From the NCBI GenBank assembly GCA_029266035.1, contig JAJUFH010000017.1:1-64000 (forward strand): a DNA stretch of 64,000 nt, read 5' to 3'. The DNA comes from Sinomicrobium sp. GTDB taxonomy: Bacteria > Bacteroidota > Bacteroidia > Flavobacteriales > Flavobacteriaceae. Both the position numbers and the translations under genes were made by a program. The notes below the pieces were generated by a model. The model was not told the origin of the DNA and did not search any database. It was given only the letters and a program-made list of their open reading frames with translations. Every line of letters starts with the position of its first letter. The first letter of the stretch is position 1. This document shows, one piece after another, positions 32,691 to 42,378 of the stretch.

Positions 32691-33890
32691 ATGTCGCTTG
32701 ATACTACACTTTCCACCGGCGAACATCGCGTTAAGATGCAAATTGTCGGTTTTGTTTCATTCTCTTTTCTCGGGTATCTCTGTATCGGGATCCCTTTGGC
32801 CGTATTGCCTATATACATTCACAAAACACTGGGGTATAGCGAGATCGTAGCTGGAGCCGTTATCAGCTTGCAATACGTCGCCACCTTTGTGGTAAGGGGG
32901 ATTTCCGGAAAAGTAGTAGATACCCGCGGTCCTAAACCCGTAGTACTGACGAGTATGATTGGCTTTATGGCAAGTGCTATACTGATGTTTGCCGCATTTA
33001 AAGTGGAAGAAAACAGTATGTTGTGCCTTATACTATTGGCTATAACACGACTTATTACCGGATGTGCAGAAGGCATGATCGGAGCTAGTCCTATCAACTG
33101 GGCCATGCTGGCTCTGGGAGAAAAACACACGGCTACTGCCATCTCCTACAACGGTGTTGCCAGTTACAGCGCTCTGGCAGTGGGAGCTCCACTAGGCGTA
33201 CTGATAGGCGAGCACTGGAAAGTGGAATACATCGCGATAGCCATATTTATTATTCCTCTTGTAAGTCTGCTATTTGCCTTGTCAAAAAAGGCGGTCAAAG
33301 GACATTTTAAAGCAAAACCGATCGGTTTTTTTAAGGTGTTGAAATTGGTAGCGCCTTTTGGTATTTGCTTAGGACTGGCAGGACTTGGATTTGGGGGACT
33401 GTCTAATTTCATAACCCTTTATTACGATTATTTTCACTGGTCTAATGCCGCACTCTGCCTCACCACTTTCAGCCTGCTGTTTATCTCGGGAAGGCTTTTT
33501 TTCTCCGGCAAGATCGATGTACACGGAGGACTCAAAGTGGCCTTGGTCTGTCTAATTGTAGAAACGGCCGGACTTGTCGTACTGTTTATGGCCTCTCACC
33601 CCAATACCGCACTATTCGGTGCGGCTATTACTGGATTGGGATTTTCGCTGGTTTTTCCAGCCCTTGGAGTCGAGGCCGTAAAATTGGTACCTCCTTCCAA
33701 TGCCGGCGCTGCACTGGCTTGTTACGGACTCTTTATCGATATTTCCCTCGGACTTACCGGTCCGCTAGAAGGTACCGTAATCAATGTGTTTGGCATGGAA
33801 TACCTCTTTCTCTTCTGTGCGAGTATTATTCTTATCAGCATAGTCATCGTATGGAGGTTATTGCTTCAAAAAGGCAAAAACAGACTCTGA
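32691..33890 (+). CDS. MFS transporter (YhhS/YfcJ-like)
   Basis: The protein has 399 residues from the ATG at 32691 and about 12 hydrophobic segments. The N-terminal stretch CIGIPLAVLPIYIHKTLGYS, then AGAVISLQYVATFVVRGISG and the loop motif GKVVDTRGPKPVV, matches the YhhS/YfcJ group of the major facilitator superfamily, inner-membrane exporters thought to act on small molecules. The substrate is unknown. It has its own promoter and no operon partners. Confidence 0.85.
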   Translation: MSLDTTLSTGEHRVKMQIVGFVSFSFLGYLCIGIPLAVLPIYIHKTLGYSEIVAGAVISLQYVATFVVRGISGKVVDTRGPKPVVLTSMIGFMASAILMFAAFKVEENSMLCLILLAITRLITGCAEGMIGASPINWAMLALGEKHTATAISYNGVASYSALAVGAPLGVLIGEHWKVEYIAIAIFIIPLVSLLFALSKKAVKGHFKAKPIGFFKVLKLVAPFGICLGLAGLGFGGLSNFITLYYDYFHWSNAALCLTTFSLLFISGRLFFSGKIDVHGGLKVALVCLIVETAGLVVLFMASHPNTALFGAAITGLGFSLVFPALGVEAVKLVPPSNAGAALACYGLFIDISLGLTGPLEGTVINVFGMEYLFLFCASIILISIVIVWRLLLQKGKNRL

Positions 33891-33974
33891 ATACTACTGT
33901 CATATCCAAAGGAGATATATTACGAGCGTGCTCTTGAAACAATTTTGTTTAAATTTGAACAAATATTTTCCTGA

Positions 33975-35999
33975 ATGAAACAGAGCTTTCACAATATTTA
34001 TCGCAATCAGTCACTGATATACAAGATTTTCCTTTTTATCTCTGCTACCGCTCTGGTGGTATACCTCTTTCCAAAAGCGGGTAAATTCAAATACGAATTG
34101 CAAAAGGGAAAACCTTGGCAATACGAGAGCTTGTATGCTCCCTTCGATTTTCCAATACTCAAAACCGATGCGGAAATGGAAGAGGAACGCGAAACAGTCA
34201 GGAGAGAATTTATTCCGTATTACGCCTACGATACAAATACCCTATCGAGGGTGCAAGAACAGTATACCGCCGAATACAGCAATTTTATACAGCGTGAAGA
34301 ACTTCAAAAAGCCGGGGAAGACTTTCTCAGTACCATCTACGACAAAGGCATTATTGACGATAAGGAGAACATGCCTTCAGGGCGCTTTATACACCTGGTA
34401 AAAGGAAATGAGGTAGCTGTAGTAAATAAAGAGCGAATAATACGGCTAGGCGATCTTGAAAAACACCTCGACCAATACCTTAAGAAACGAAGACTTTTGT
34501 CTTATAAATCAGAGTTTTACAAACTATTCAGCAAGATAGTAACACCTAATATAAGTTGGAACAAAGACTTTTCTGAAAAAGCCCTGAAAGAAGAACTCGA
34601 AAACGTATACGCCACCAAGGGAACCATAGAGCGAGGCGAACGAATTATTCTCAACGGGGAAGTTGTAGAAGGTGAAAAATACGAAAAGCTATACTCACTG
34701 CAACAAGAATACACCTCTCATATCTGGAAAGGTACCAATTACTACTGGATACTCTTCGGTTACATTATTCTGGTTGGACTGGCTTTTGTAATGCTGTTTC
34801 TCTTTTTGCGCAAATTTCGCACAGACATCCTCAACGACAATACGAAGGTCACCTTTATCTTCGTGAATATCATCACCATGGTCTTTATCACCACTTTGGC
34901 GGTGAAATACGACAATAGTTATGTATATGTAGTTCCTCTGTGTATCCTCCCTATTGTGTTAAAGGCCTTTTTCGACAGTAGACTTGGCTTTTTTGTGCAC
35001 ACTCTTACCGTCTTGCTACTCGGTTTTGTAGTGCCCAATAGTTTTGAGTATATCTTTTTACAGATCATTGCCGGAGTAGTCACCATACTCACCGTATCAG
35101 AGCTTTACAGAAGAGCCAATCTGTTTATTTCTGTAGGGCAGATTACACTGGTGTATATGATTACCTATCTAGCTTTTACCGTAATACACGAAGGCAACCT
35201 CAACGATATCGTATGGCTCAATTTCGGATTGTTTATACTAAACGGTCTGGCTACTCTTTTTGCTCAACCTCTGATCTATATCTACGAAAAACTCTTTGGA
35301 TTGGTATCAGATGTTTCCCTGTTAGAGCTATCCGATACAAATACCAAACTATTAAAGGAATTATCGGATAAAGCCCCCGGAACCTTTCATCATTCGCTAC
35401 AAGTTGCCAATCTTGCCGAAGCTGCAGCCAATGAGATTGGAGCCAATGCCATGCTGGTTCGAGTAGGAGCACTCTATCACGACATCGGCAAGATGAACAA
35501 TGCTGTATACTTTACCGAAAATCAAATTACAGGAGTGAATCCGCACGATGAGATCGAACCGGAAGAAAGTGCCAAAATCATCATAGATCACGTAATAGAC
35601 GGTATAGAAATGGCGCGTAAACACAAGCTTCCCGACCGGGTGATAGATTTTATACGCACCCACCACGGCACCAATACCGTGTATTATTTTTACAAAAAGC
35701 AGCTGGAACAAGACAAAAATACTGCGATAGAAGATTATCAGTACCCCGGTCCCATCCCCTTTTCTAAGGAGACTGCAATAGTCATGATGGCCGATTCTGT
35801 CGAAGCCGCATCAAAAAGTCTAAAAAACCCCACCTTTACTATGATAAACGATTTTGTTGAGAAAATTGTAAGCAAACAGATTGAAGCGGAACAATTTCTC
35901 AATGCCAATATTACCTTTAAGGAAATCGAGGATGTCAAAAAGGTATTCAAGCGCAAACTCACCAATATTTACCATCTTCGAATAGAATACCCTGAATAG
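33975..35999 (+). CDS. 7TM-HD phosphohydrolase (PgpH-like, probable cyclic-di-AMP phosphodiesterase)
   Basis: The protein has 674 residues. An N-terminal helix and an extracytoplasmic 7TMR-HDED domain (about 40-255) are followed by seven transmembrane helices (about 260-450) and a C-terminal cytosolic HD domain. The HD residues are visible in GTFHHSLQVANLAEAAANEI, GALYHDIGKM, and FIRTHHGTNTVYYF. PgpH-type proteins hydrolyse cyclic-di-AMP. The call follows the full domain order; the enzymatic activity has not been tested here. Confidence 0.92.
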   Translation: MKQSFHNIYRNQSLIYKIFLFISATALVVYLFPKAGKFKYELQKGKPWQYESLYAPFDFPILKTDAEMEEERETVRREFIPYYAYDTNTLSRVQEQYTAEYSNFIQREELQKAGEDFLSTIYDKGIIDDKENMPSGRFIHLVKGNEVAVVNKERIIRLGDLEKHLDQYLKKRRLLSYKSEFYKLFSKIVTPNISWNKDFSEKALKEELENVYATKGTIERGERIILNGEVVEGEKYEKLYSLQQEYTSHIWKGTNYYWILFGYIILVGLAFVMLFLFLRKFRTDILNDNTKVTFIFVNIITMVFITTLAVKYDNSYVYVVPLCILPIVLKAFFDSRLGFFVHTLTVLLLGFVVPNSFEYIFLQIIAGVVTILTVSELYRRANLFISVGQITLVYMITYLAFTVIHEGNLNDIVWLNFGLFILNGLATLFAQPLIYIYEKLFGLVSDVSLLELSDTNTKLLKELSDKAPGTFHHSLQVANLAEAAANEIGANAMLVRVGALYHDIGKMNNAVYFTENQITGVNPHDEIEPEESAKIIIDHVIDGIEMARKHKLPDRVIDFIRTHHGTNTVYYFYKKQLEQDKNTAIEDYQYPGPIPFSKETAIVMMADSVEAASKSLKNPTFTMINDFVEKIVSKQIEAEQFLNANITFKEIEDVKKVFKRKLTNIYHLRIEYPE

Positions 36000-36066
36000 T
36001 ATATTATTGATTTTTAATCAGGTATATAAAAATGGCACAAAAACCGTAAAAAAGTCAGATAAATAG

Positions 36067-36097
36067 TTGCGTTATACGCATCGAACCATTACATTTG
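36067..36097 (+). promoter_or_regulatory. Promoter of the tRNA-Ser/tRNA-Pro pair
   Basis: TTG (36067-36069) and TACATTTG (36090-36097) are 20 bases apart, the form of a Bacteroidota -33/-7 promoter. It lies 50 bases upstream of tRNA-Ser. Confidence 0.6.
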
Positions 36098-36147
36098 CAT
36101 CCGCATTTTAACAACGAAATACGTTCTTAAAATATTGTGTAAACAAT

Positions 36148-36231
36148 GGAGAGGTGCCAGAGTGGTAATGGAGCAGATTGCTAATCTGTCAACGCGTAAG
36201 TGTTGCCAGGGTTCGAATCCCTGTCTCTCCG
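36148..36231 (+). tRNA. tRNA-Ser (anticodon GCT)
   Basis: The acceptor arm GGAGAGG pairs with TCTCTCC. The anticodon loop is TTGCTAA with GCT in the middle. A long variable arm follows, as in serine tRNAs, and the T arm is CAGGGTTCGAATCCCTG. CCA is not encoded. Confidence 0.96.
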
Positions 36232-36327
36232 CTTCATTAGATTGCCGTTCGGTTATCGCACTCGATGAAAATCGGGAAATTTAAAAACCGAACAACTTAT
36301 TGAAATGACAGGATAATTCCTGTACTA

Positions 36328-36402
36328 CGGGGTGTAGCGTAGCCCGGTTATCGCGCCTGCTTTGGGAGCAGGAGGTCGCAGGTTCGAATCCTGCCACCCC
36401 GA
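36328..36402 (+). tRNA. tRNA-Pro (anticodon TGG), integration target of the island
   Basis: The acceptor arm CGGGGTG pairs with CACCCCG. The anticodon stem CCTGC/GCAGG holds the loop TTTGGGA with TGG in the middle, and the T arm is GCAGGTTCGAATCCTGC. The 3' end is the integration site of the island to the right; the gene remains intact on this side. CCA is not encoded. Confidence 0.96.
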
Positions 36403-36404
36403 CA
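36391..36404 (+). repeat. attL core (3' end of tRNA-Pro)
   Basis: CTGCCACCCCGACA is the tRNA-Pro 3' end and recurs exactly at 58926-58939. The bases just before it also match with two differences (TTCGAATC here, TTCAAATT at the other end). Confidence 0.85.
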
Positions 36405-36505
36405 TTTTTGGGTTTATTACAAACCAATTAAAATTTAAACAAATGAAAATCAGCAAATTATATTTTTACTATTTTCATTTGTTTTGTTTTGAACCTATAT
36501 TTTAA

Positions 36506-36529
36506 GGTGTCCTAATCGGTGTCCTATTT
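36506..36529 (+). repeat. Left copy of a 24-bp island repeat (possible recombinase arm site)
   Basis: It begins GGTGTCCTAATCGGTGTCCT and itself holds GGTGTCCTA twice, 12 bases apart. The right copy at 58846-58869 differs at one base. It lies 101 bases inside the attL core. Confidence 0.7.
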
Positions 36530-36633
36530 TATAATAGGTAAAGATTTTGTAAATTAAGGGTTCAAAGCCGCATTTGACTTTCACGGCGATTTGGCTTTCG
36601 TTTTAACTGATTTTCTAATCAAAAACGAAAGTG

Positions 36634-37917
36634 ATGCAAACTTCAACAACATTTAGTATTCATTTTTGGCTGAAAAAGACAGCGAAAAGAAAAAACGGTC
36701 AGATTCCTGTTTATGCAAGGATTACAGTAGATGGTAAACGAGCTGATATAAGTATAAAAAGAGCTGTTGCCGCTAAATATTGGGTTACTTCGACCGGTAG
36801 AGTTAACCCTCATGCTTCAGGTGCAAAGCACATCAACCAATATCTGGACGACGTGCATGCCCGATTAATAGAGGCTCATAGAGAACTTCATTCCGAAGGC
36901 AAGCCAATTACTGCGCTTTCCATTAAACTTCGTTACCTGGGCAAAGATCGTCCTGTGACTACATTAGCAGGCTTGATAAAATATCACAGGTTAAATGAAA
37001 TTGATAACCTGGAAGACGGTACGGCGAAGAATTATAATGCCACTGAACAATATTTATACAATTTTATGCAATGGAAATTTAAGGAAAAGGATATGAAGTT
37101 GGCTCTCATTAATTATACATTGATCACGGAATTTGAAAATTATTTACCAAAATATCCCCTGAAGCCTTCTCAACCATTGAATAACAATGGTGTGATGAAG
37201 CATATGGAACGTTTCCAAAAACTCGTCGGCCTGGCGTTTAAACATGGATGGATAGGACAAAACCCTTTTTTACCCTATACGCTGAAATACGATGATTTTG
37301 ATAATGATTTTCTGGAAGATCATGAAATTGAACGACTAAAAAACCACATCTTTCAGGATAAGGGGTTGGAGTTAGTGCGTGACGTTTTCATTTTTTCCTG
37401 CTATACGGGTTTATGTTATATAGAGGTTAAACTTTTAAAAAAAGATAAGATAGTCACCGGCATTGATGGAGATCATTGGATCAATGTCAAAAGAAAGAAG
37501 ACTAAGACACCGGTAAAGGTTCCATTATTGGAACAGGCAAAAGAAATATTAGATAAATACGCAAATTATCCGGATATTTCCAATGATTATTCCCTGTTAC
37601 CTGTATTTGCCAATCAGACTATCAATAAATATTTGAAAAGAATTGCTAAAGAGGCAGGTATAAACAAGCATTTGACCTTTCATGTGGCGCGACATACATT
37701 TGCTACCACTATTACCTTGTTGAATAATGTCCCCATGGAAACCGTATCCAAACTTTTGGGACATACCAAACTTTCCACGACACAGCGTTATGCCCGCGTA
37801 CTTGAAAAGAAAATAAGCCAGGATTTTGCTCAATTAAGAACAGTACTCAAAGCTAATACCAAGGAAAAACCGGACTATAAATTAACATCATACAATCATT
37901 TACAGATCGTAAAGTAG
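36634..37917 (+). CDS. Tyrosine recombinase (island integrase)
   Basis: The protein has 427 residues from the ATG at 36634 (a GTG three bases earlier is in frame). It has an N-terminal arm-binding domain (about 8-90), a SAM-like core-binding domain (about 115-215) and a C-terminal catalytic domain. Visible catalytic parts are HVARHTFAT (H-x-x-R), LGHTKLSTTQRY with the second His and the nucleophile Tyr. The first catalytic arginine is not evident in CYTGLCYIEVK, but this region often reads TGLAY in Bacteroidota relatives. It lies 230 bases from tRNA-Pro and should integrate and excise the island. Confidence 0.93.
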   Translation: MQTSTTFSIHFWLKKTAKRKNGQIPVYARITVDGKRADISIKRAVAAKYWVTSTGRVNPHASGAKHINQYLDDVHARLIEAHRELHSEGKPITALSIKLRYLGKDRPVTTLAGLIKYHRLNEIDNLEDGTAKNYNATEQYLYNFMQWKFKEKDMKLALINYTLITEFENYLPKYPLKPSQPLNNNGVMKHMERFQKLVGLAFKHGWIGQNPFLPYTLKYDDFDNDFLEDHEIERLKNHIFQDKGLELVRDVFIFSCYTGLCYIEVKLLKKDKIVTGIDGDHWINVKRKKTKTPVKVPLLEQAKEILDKYANYPDISNDYSLLPVFANQTINKYLKRIAKEAGINKHLTFHVARHTFATTITLLNNVPMETVSKLLGHTKLSTTQRYARVLEKKISQDFAQLRTVLKANTKEKPDYKLTSYNHLQIVK

Positions 37918-38076
37918 AACTTTAAAGGAGGGATGTATTTGATATAATAATTGTCCATTTCAACCTATATATTGGCTTGTAGGATAGGCTAACTTCTAAA
38001 GGGTAAAGCTATCAACTGTCAAGGTCTGGGAAGATTGGTGCTATCTATCGTATGATATTGAAATACCGACATTAAA

Positions 38077-38910
38077 TTATCGGATTATTCCATGATGAAA
38101 TGCTTTGAGTATCGACATGGCATATTCAATACTCCAGTCTTTGGATTTCGCCCATTCTTTGGCTATAATGGACTGACTTTCTTCCTTCAAACTGTTTTCC
38201 AGGACATCATAAATCCTTTGGGCAAGCACATCTGATTTTTTAAGGTACAACCTGGCCTTTCTACCCAGTACTTCAGCAGCAATGATCAATGGGTCAAAAC
38301 CTTCTTCGGGAAATGTATCGTGGTGAAATTCAACGATTTCATCAAAATTGTGCTCAAAATAGTGCTCAATGATCCGTAGGATATCCGTCAAATCATTTTC
38401 CCTTTCCTCAGGTCTGTCACTCCATGAAACCAGCTTTAAGACAATCATTCCCGCCAGGGGAGGGATGTTGACAATTTTTTCTTCTACATAAGCCGTTTCG
38501 GGAGTTTCCAATACTTCTTTAAACCCAAGGACATGCAAGTCGGAATAGCGTTGGTGAAACCGGATGGTATCTTGTTCTTCAATCTCTCCAAAAGGTAAAA
38601 TATCTACAGCTACATCATATTTTGGGCTATAAAAGGTCCAGGGAGCTTTTACCTTGTTAAATCCATGAGTGATTAATGATGTACTGAGTTCATCATATTC
38701 TTGTATGGAGGAGATCATAATGGCAAAATCAATGTCCTTGGTACCCCTGCTGGGTTTAACACCATTTTTGAGTAATTCTAAAGCGATGGCACTAACCCCG
38801 ATGAGATAATATGGGATGTTATGCTTGACCATCACATGATCAATGAGCTCAAAAACCTCCTTGAAATGGGGGATGGCCAGTTCTTTATAAGTCTGGTTGG
38901 ATGTACTCAT
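38077..38910 (-). CDS. AbiEii-type nucleotidyltransferase toxin-like protein
   Basis: The protein has 277 residues. The nucleotidyltransferase core shows in YYLIGVSAIALELL near residue 35 and SRGTKDIDFAI near 55 (the DxD metal site), with a later Asp in YDVAVDILPFG. LAGMIVLKLVSWSDRPEERENDLTDI is the helical segment usual in AbiEii/AbiGii-like proteins. The AbiEi-like gene overlaps its start by 26 bases, so translation is probably coupled. Type IV AbiE pairs block phage or stabilise elements; activity here is inferred. Confidence 0.8.
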   Translation of the reverse strand: MSTSNQTYKELAIPHFKEVFELIDHVMVKHNIPYYLIGVSAIALELLKNGVKPSRGTKDIDFAIMISSIQEYDELSTSLITHGFNKVKAPWTFYSPKYDVAVDILPFGEIEEQDTIRFHQRYSDLHVLGFKEVLETPETAYVEEKIVNIPPLAGMIVLKLVSWSDRPEERENDLTDILRIIEHYFEHNFDEIVEFHHDTFPEEGFDPLIIAAEVLGRKARLYLKKSDVLAQRIYDVLENSLKEESQSIIAKEWAKSKDWSIEYAMSILKAFHHGIIR

Positions 38911-39856
38911 CGTAGATCAATTTTGCGGTTTCGTTATTTCTTTTTCCCCCGGCCAAAATTAGTTCGGCATAGATGAGCAGAGGAGGGGCAATCCCTTCTG
39001 TATGATGCTCTTCCCAGAACATGTCCAGTAATTCCAATTCTCCGCCAACCTTGGGTAGCAGTTTGTAATTTCTAATGATATCGGTTTTGTTTTCTTTGGT
39101 ATAGAGGATAAACTTTTCCGGTCTTAGATAATTCGTTAAAATGTCCGCAGCAGGTTCACCGCCCCAAACAGTAACTTCTTTATTGAGGGGTAGTTTTTTC
39201 CAGTTACCCGGAAGTTTATAGGTTCCCTTAATTATTTTAGGTCTTAACTCCGTTGCATATTCGTTTACCCATCGGTCGAGCAGTTCTTTTCTATGATCCC
39301 AGGTATATGTTTTTTTATTTAATCGTAACAAATACCCTGTTTCTTTTAATCCGTTGATGATTTGCGGAATGTTGCCTAAGCCCACCCGGGTGTATTCTGC
39401 GATTTCCCGATGGGTCTTGTTCACCAGTTCTTTATCGAGGAGAAAATGAAAAACCACCTTGAGCCCTGTTTTAGTAAAAGCCCTGTTGGCTTTGTCTTTC
39501 CGGATTGTAGCTTTTTTATTCGTATCTATTAAATAATATAGGTGGTCTTTTTTTAAGAAGATATTTCCATTGGTTTCCAGATATGCAATATCGAGTTCGC
39601 GGAGTTGTCTCTTTATTTTTGGGAATATGTGTTCGGCAATGATCAAAAAATTATTGAACTTGCTATTATGGTCGATGATGTGATGAAGCTGGTGTTCGCG
39701 CAGTTCCTTTTTAACTGTGGTGACAAATGTATAACGGTTAGCATTTATGATGAATGTGGTTTCACCATCCAAAGGACCAACGGGTGCCCACTTCGCTTTT
39801 ATATGAGCTGTATCCCAGAGGTTTTCTAAAGCCGTATGTACTATTTCCTGTTTCAT
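38885..39856 (-). CDS. AbiEi-type antitoxin and transcriptional repressor
   Basis: The protein has 323 residues from the ATG at 39856 (MKQEIVHTALENLWDT). A longer start at a TTG (39874) would overlap the -7 box. A winged-helix region lies near residues 135-185 (FHFLLDKELVNKTHREIAEY and LGNIPQIINGLKETGYLLRL). The C-terminal part has VWGGEPAADILTNYLRPEKFILYT, then NYKLLPKVGGELELLDMFW, as in AbiEi-family antitoxins. AbiEi proteins repress their own operon through inverted repeats, and one lies in this promoter. Confidence 0.8.
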   Translation of the reverse strand: MKQEIVHTALENLWDTAHIKAKWAPVGPLDGETTFIINANRYTFVTTVKKELREHQLHHIIDHNSKFNNFLIIAEHIFPKIKRQLRELDIAYLETNGNIFLKKDHLYYLIDTNKKATIRKDKANRAFTKTGLKVVFHFLLDKELVNKTHREIAEYTRVGLGNIPQIINGLKETGYLLRLNKKTYTWDHRKELLDRWVNEYATELRPKIIKGTYKLPGNWKKLPLNKEVTVWGGEPAADILTNYLRPEKFILYTKENKTDIIRNYKLLPKVGGELELLDMFWEEHHTEGIAPPLLIYAELILAGGKRNNETAKLIYDEYIQPDL

Positions 39857-39863
39857 TTGTTCA

Positions 39864-39895
39864 CAAATATACAACGTTCACGTTACGTGAACAAA
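39864..39895 (-). promoter_or_regulatory. abiE-type promoter with a palindromic operator in its spacer
   Basis: On the minus strand TTTG (39895-39892), 20 bases, then TATATTTG (39871-39864) form a full Bacteroidota promoter. The spacer holds the palindrome GTTCACGT-T-ACGTGAAC (39876-39892), with perfect 8-base arms. The ATG at 39856 is only 7 bases past the -7 box, so the transcript should be nearly leaderless. Confidence 0.75.
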
Positions 39896-40090
39896 AAATA
39901 TTTATGAACGACGTGTCTCATGGATATTTTATTTTCGGTTTTTATCCATTTATGTCTATATTGCAAAAAACGGATATAGTATACCACTAAAAACGGGTGA
40001 AAGTGAGCATAGCACAGCGGGTGAAAGTGAACCACTAAAAATCGATTCTATTTGAAGTGTGCGCAATAGTCTTTTTTTGTTAAAAAGATT

Positions 40091-41635
40091 ATGGCCAACA
40101 AACAAATAGAAATGCGAAAAGTAAAAAAGATATTCAAGTTATACAGTGCCGGGGTCAGTAAGCGCCGGATCAGTTCCCAGTTGGGGATCTCCCGTAATAC
40201 CGTAAGCAAGTACATCGCTTTTTTTCAACGTTACCAGCTGACCTCTTATGAAGTAGAGGCCATGACCCAGGAGGAGCTTCATACCCTTTTTAACTCCACT
40301 GAAAAGCCCAAGAGTGAACGCTTACGCACTTTGGAAAGCTACTTCCCCTATTTTGACAAAGAGTTGCGTAAAACCGGGGTCACCAAGGAGTTGCTCTGGC
40401 AGGAGTATCATAAAAAACATCCTGACGGGTATCAACTTACACAGTTCCGTTATTGGTACGGGCAATGGACCAAAGAGGTCTCTCCTGTGATGCATTTTAC
40501 CCATAAGGCAGGGGATAAACTATTCCTCGATTTTACAGGAAAGAAGCTTCCCATAGTAGACCGGCACACCGGGGAAATACAGGAGTTGGAAGTCTTTGTC
40601 TGTGTGTTGGGCAGTAGCCAATATACCTACGTTGAGGCCTGTGAGAGTCAAAAGAAAGAAGATTTTATACACTGTGCGGAGAATGCATTTTGGTTTTATA
40701 AGGGCGTACCTGAGGCCCTTGTTCCGGACAATCTTAAAGCAGCCGTGACCAAGGCCAGTCGGTATGAACCACGAGTGAACGACACCTTTGCCGATTTTGC
40801 CGAATACTATCAAACCGCTGTACTTCCCACAAGGACCTACAAACCCAGGGACAAAGCTATAGTCGAAAATGCCGTCAGGATTATCTACACCAGGGTCTTT
40901 GCCCCTTTAAGAAACCAGATCTTTTATGATAAACCTTCATTGAACAAGGCCATTGCCTTTTTGTTGGAACAGCATAACAAGATGCCTTTTAGAGGGAGAG
41001 AATACTCCCGCTATTCTCTATTTATGGAAATCGAAAAACAAGCTCTCAAACCGTTGCCGGCAAAGCGGTATGAGGTTAAATCTTCCGCTAATGGCACCGT
41101 TCATAAAAACAGCCATGTGTATCTAAGTAAAGATAAACATTACTATAGTGTACCCTACAAGCATATAGGAAAGCGTATCCGGATTATCTATTCCGATAGC
41201 CTGGTAGAGATTTACCATAACCAACAACGCTTGGCTGTCCATGAAAGGGATAAAAAGAAATACGGATATACCACCACCAAAGAGCATATGCCTTCATACC
41301 ACAGGTTTGTCAGCGAATGGAGTTCGGAGAAGTTCATCGCTTGGGCAGGCCATATAGGAGAGGCTTGTAAGGCCTATATCATTAAAATACTCGATAAAAA
41401 ACAACATCCGGAACAATCCTATAAATCATGTCTTGGCATACTTCACCTGGCTAAAAAAGCAGGCAACCAACGTTTGGATAATGCTTGTAAAAGGGCCCTG
41501 GGCTATGAAGCCTATAATTATAACATGGTAGAACGTATCCTTGCAAATGGATGGGACAAACTCGATGAAGATATCGAAGAACATACCGACATCCCTAACC
41601 ATAAAAACATCAGGGGCGGTGATTATTATAAGTAA
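40091..41635 (+). CDS. istA: IS21-family transposase IstA
   Basis: The protein has 514 residues. The N-terminal helix-turn-helix (KIFKLYSAGVSKRRISSQLG, SRNTVSKYI) is followed by the DDE integrase core: LFLDFTGKKLPI for the first Asp, EALVPDNLKAAV for the second, and KPRDKAIVENAVRIIYTR with the Glu. The C-terminal region is beta-rich. All catalytic residues are present and the frame is open, so the element may be active. IstB follows 11 bases downstream. Confidence 0.93.
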   Translation: MANKQIEMRKVKKIFKLYSAGVSKRRISSQLGISRNTVSKYIAFFQRYQLTSYEVEAMTQEELHTLFNSTEKPKSERLRTLESYFPYFDKELRKTGVTKELLWQEYHKKHPDGYQLTQFRYWYGQWTKEVSPVMHFTHKAGDKLFLDFTGKKLPIVDRHTGEIQELEVFVCVLGSSQYTYVEACESQKKEDFIHCAENAFWFYKGVPEALVPDNLKAAVTKASRYEPRVNDTFADFAEYYQTAVLPTRTYKPRDKAIVENAVRIIYTRVFAPLRNQIFYDKPSLNKAIAFLLEQHNKMPFRGREYSRYSLFMEIEKQALKPLPAKRYEVKSSANGTVHKNSHVYLSKDKHYYSVPYKHIGKRIRIIYSDSLVEIYHNQQRLAVHERDKKKYGYTTTKEHMPSYHRFVSEWSSEKFIAWAGHIGEACKAYIIKILDKKQHPEQSYKSCLGILHLAKKAGNQRLDNACKRALGYEAYNYNMVERILANGWDKLDEDIEEHTDIPNHKNIRGGDYYK

Positions 41636-41646
41636 AAATCAATACT

Positions 41647-42378
41647 ATGAATACACAAACATTAGAACAAATGAAGGAATTAAGGCTCTATGGCATGTAT
41701 AGGGCTTTTACGAGCGCTCTGTCCTCGCAGAGCATTGCTTATACCAATGATGAACTGATCGCTTATCTGTTGCAATCCGAGTGGGATGACCGGCAGAACA
41801 GAAAAATTGAACGCCTGACCAAGGCCGCAAAGTTCAGGTACAAAGCCGTGATGGAAGACATCGCCTTCGACGCTGCCAGGAACATCGATAAAAATCAAAT
41901 ACAGCGCTTTGCTTCCTGTCAATTTATAGATAAAAAAGAAAACATATTGATTACTGGTAGTACAGGGACCGGAAAAAGCTATATCGCTTCAGCCATAGGT
42001 CATCAGGCTTGTTCACTGGGCTATAAGGCCATGTACTTTAATGCCAATAAACTCTTTACCATGCTCAAAACTTCAAAGGCTGACGGGTCCTATATCAAAC
42101 AGATCAACAAACTGGAAAGACAGGATGTACTGATCCTTGACGATTTTGGATTAAAAGGCTTAGATCATATCAATAGGCAAACGTTGATGGAAATTATCGA
42201 AGACAGGCACGGAAAACGCTCCACCATTATGGCTTCCCAGCTTCCTATAGAGGCCTGGCATCAAACCATCGGGGAACAGACTATTGCGGACGCTATTTTA
42301 GATCGCCTGGTACATACCGCACACCGGATTAATATTAAGGGAGAATCTATGCGGAAAAAACTAAGAAATAAAAGCTAA
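41647..42378 (+). CDS. istB: IS21-family ATPase IstB
   Basis: The protein has 243 residues and is an AAA+ ATPase with Walker A GSTGTGKSY near residue 104 and Walker B VLILDDFGL near 160; the C-terminus has LDRLVHTAHRINIKGESMRKK as in IstB. It is the helper that directs IstA to the target DNA. The pair is intact and very probably translated together. Confidence 0.93.
   Translation: MNTQTLEQMKELRLYGMYRAFTSALSSQSIAYTNDELIAYLLQSEWDDRQNRKIERLTKAAKFRYKAVMEDIAFDAARNIDKNQIQRFASCQFIDKKENILITGSTGTGKSYIASAIGHQACSLGYKAMYFNANKLFTMLKTSKADGSYIKQINKLERQDVLILDDFGLKGLDHINRQTLMEIIEDRHGKRSTIMASQLPIEAWHQTIGEQTIADAILDRLVHTAHRINIKGESMRKKLRNKS

Noticed and set aside
36506-36529. The doubled GGTGTCCTA as a possible CRISPR-like repeat
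   Set aside because: There are only two units without spacers, and the copy at the other island end explains it better as a recombinase site. No CRISPR array is seen in the window.
39876-39892. The palindrome before the abiE-like genes as the left end of the IS21 element
   Set aside because: It has no counterpart at the right end of the IS element, while the AAAGTGAG/CTCACTTT repeats at 39993 and 42447 do.
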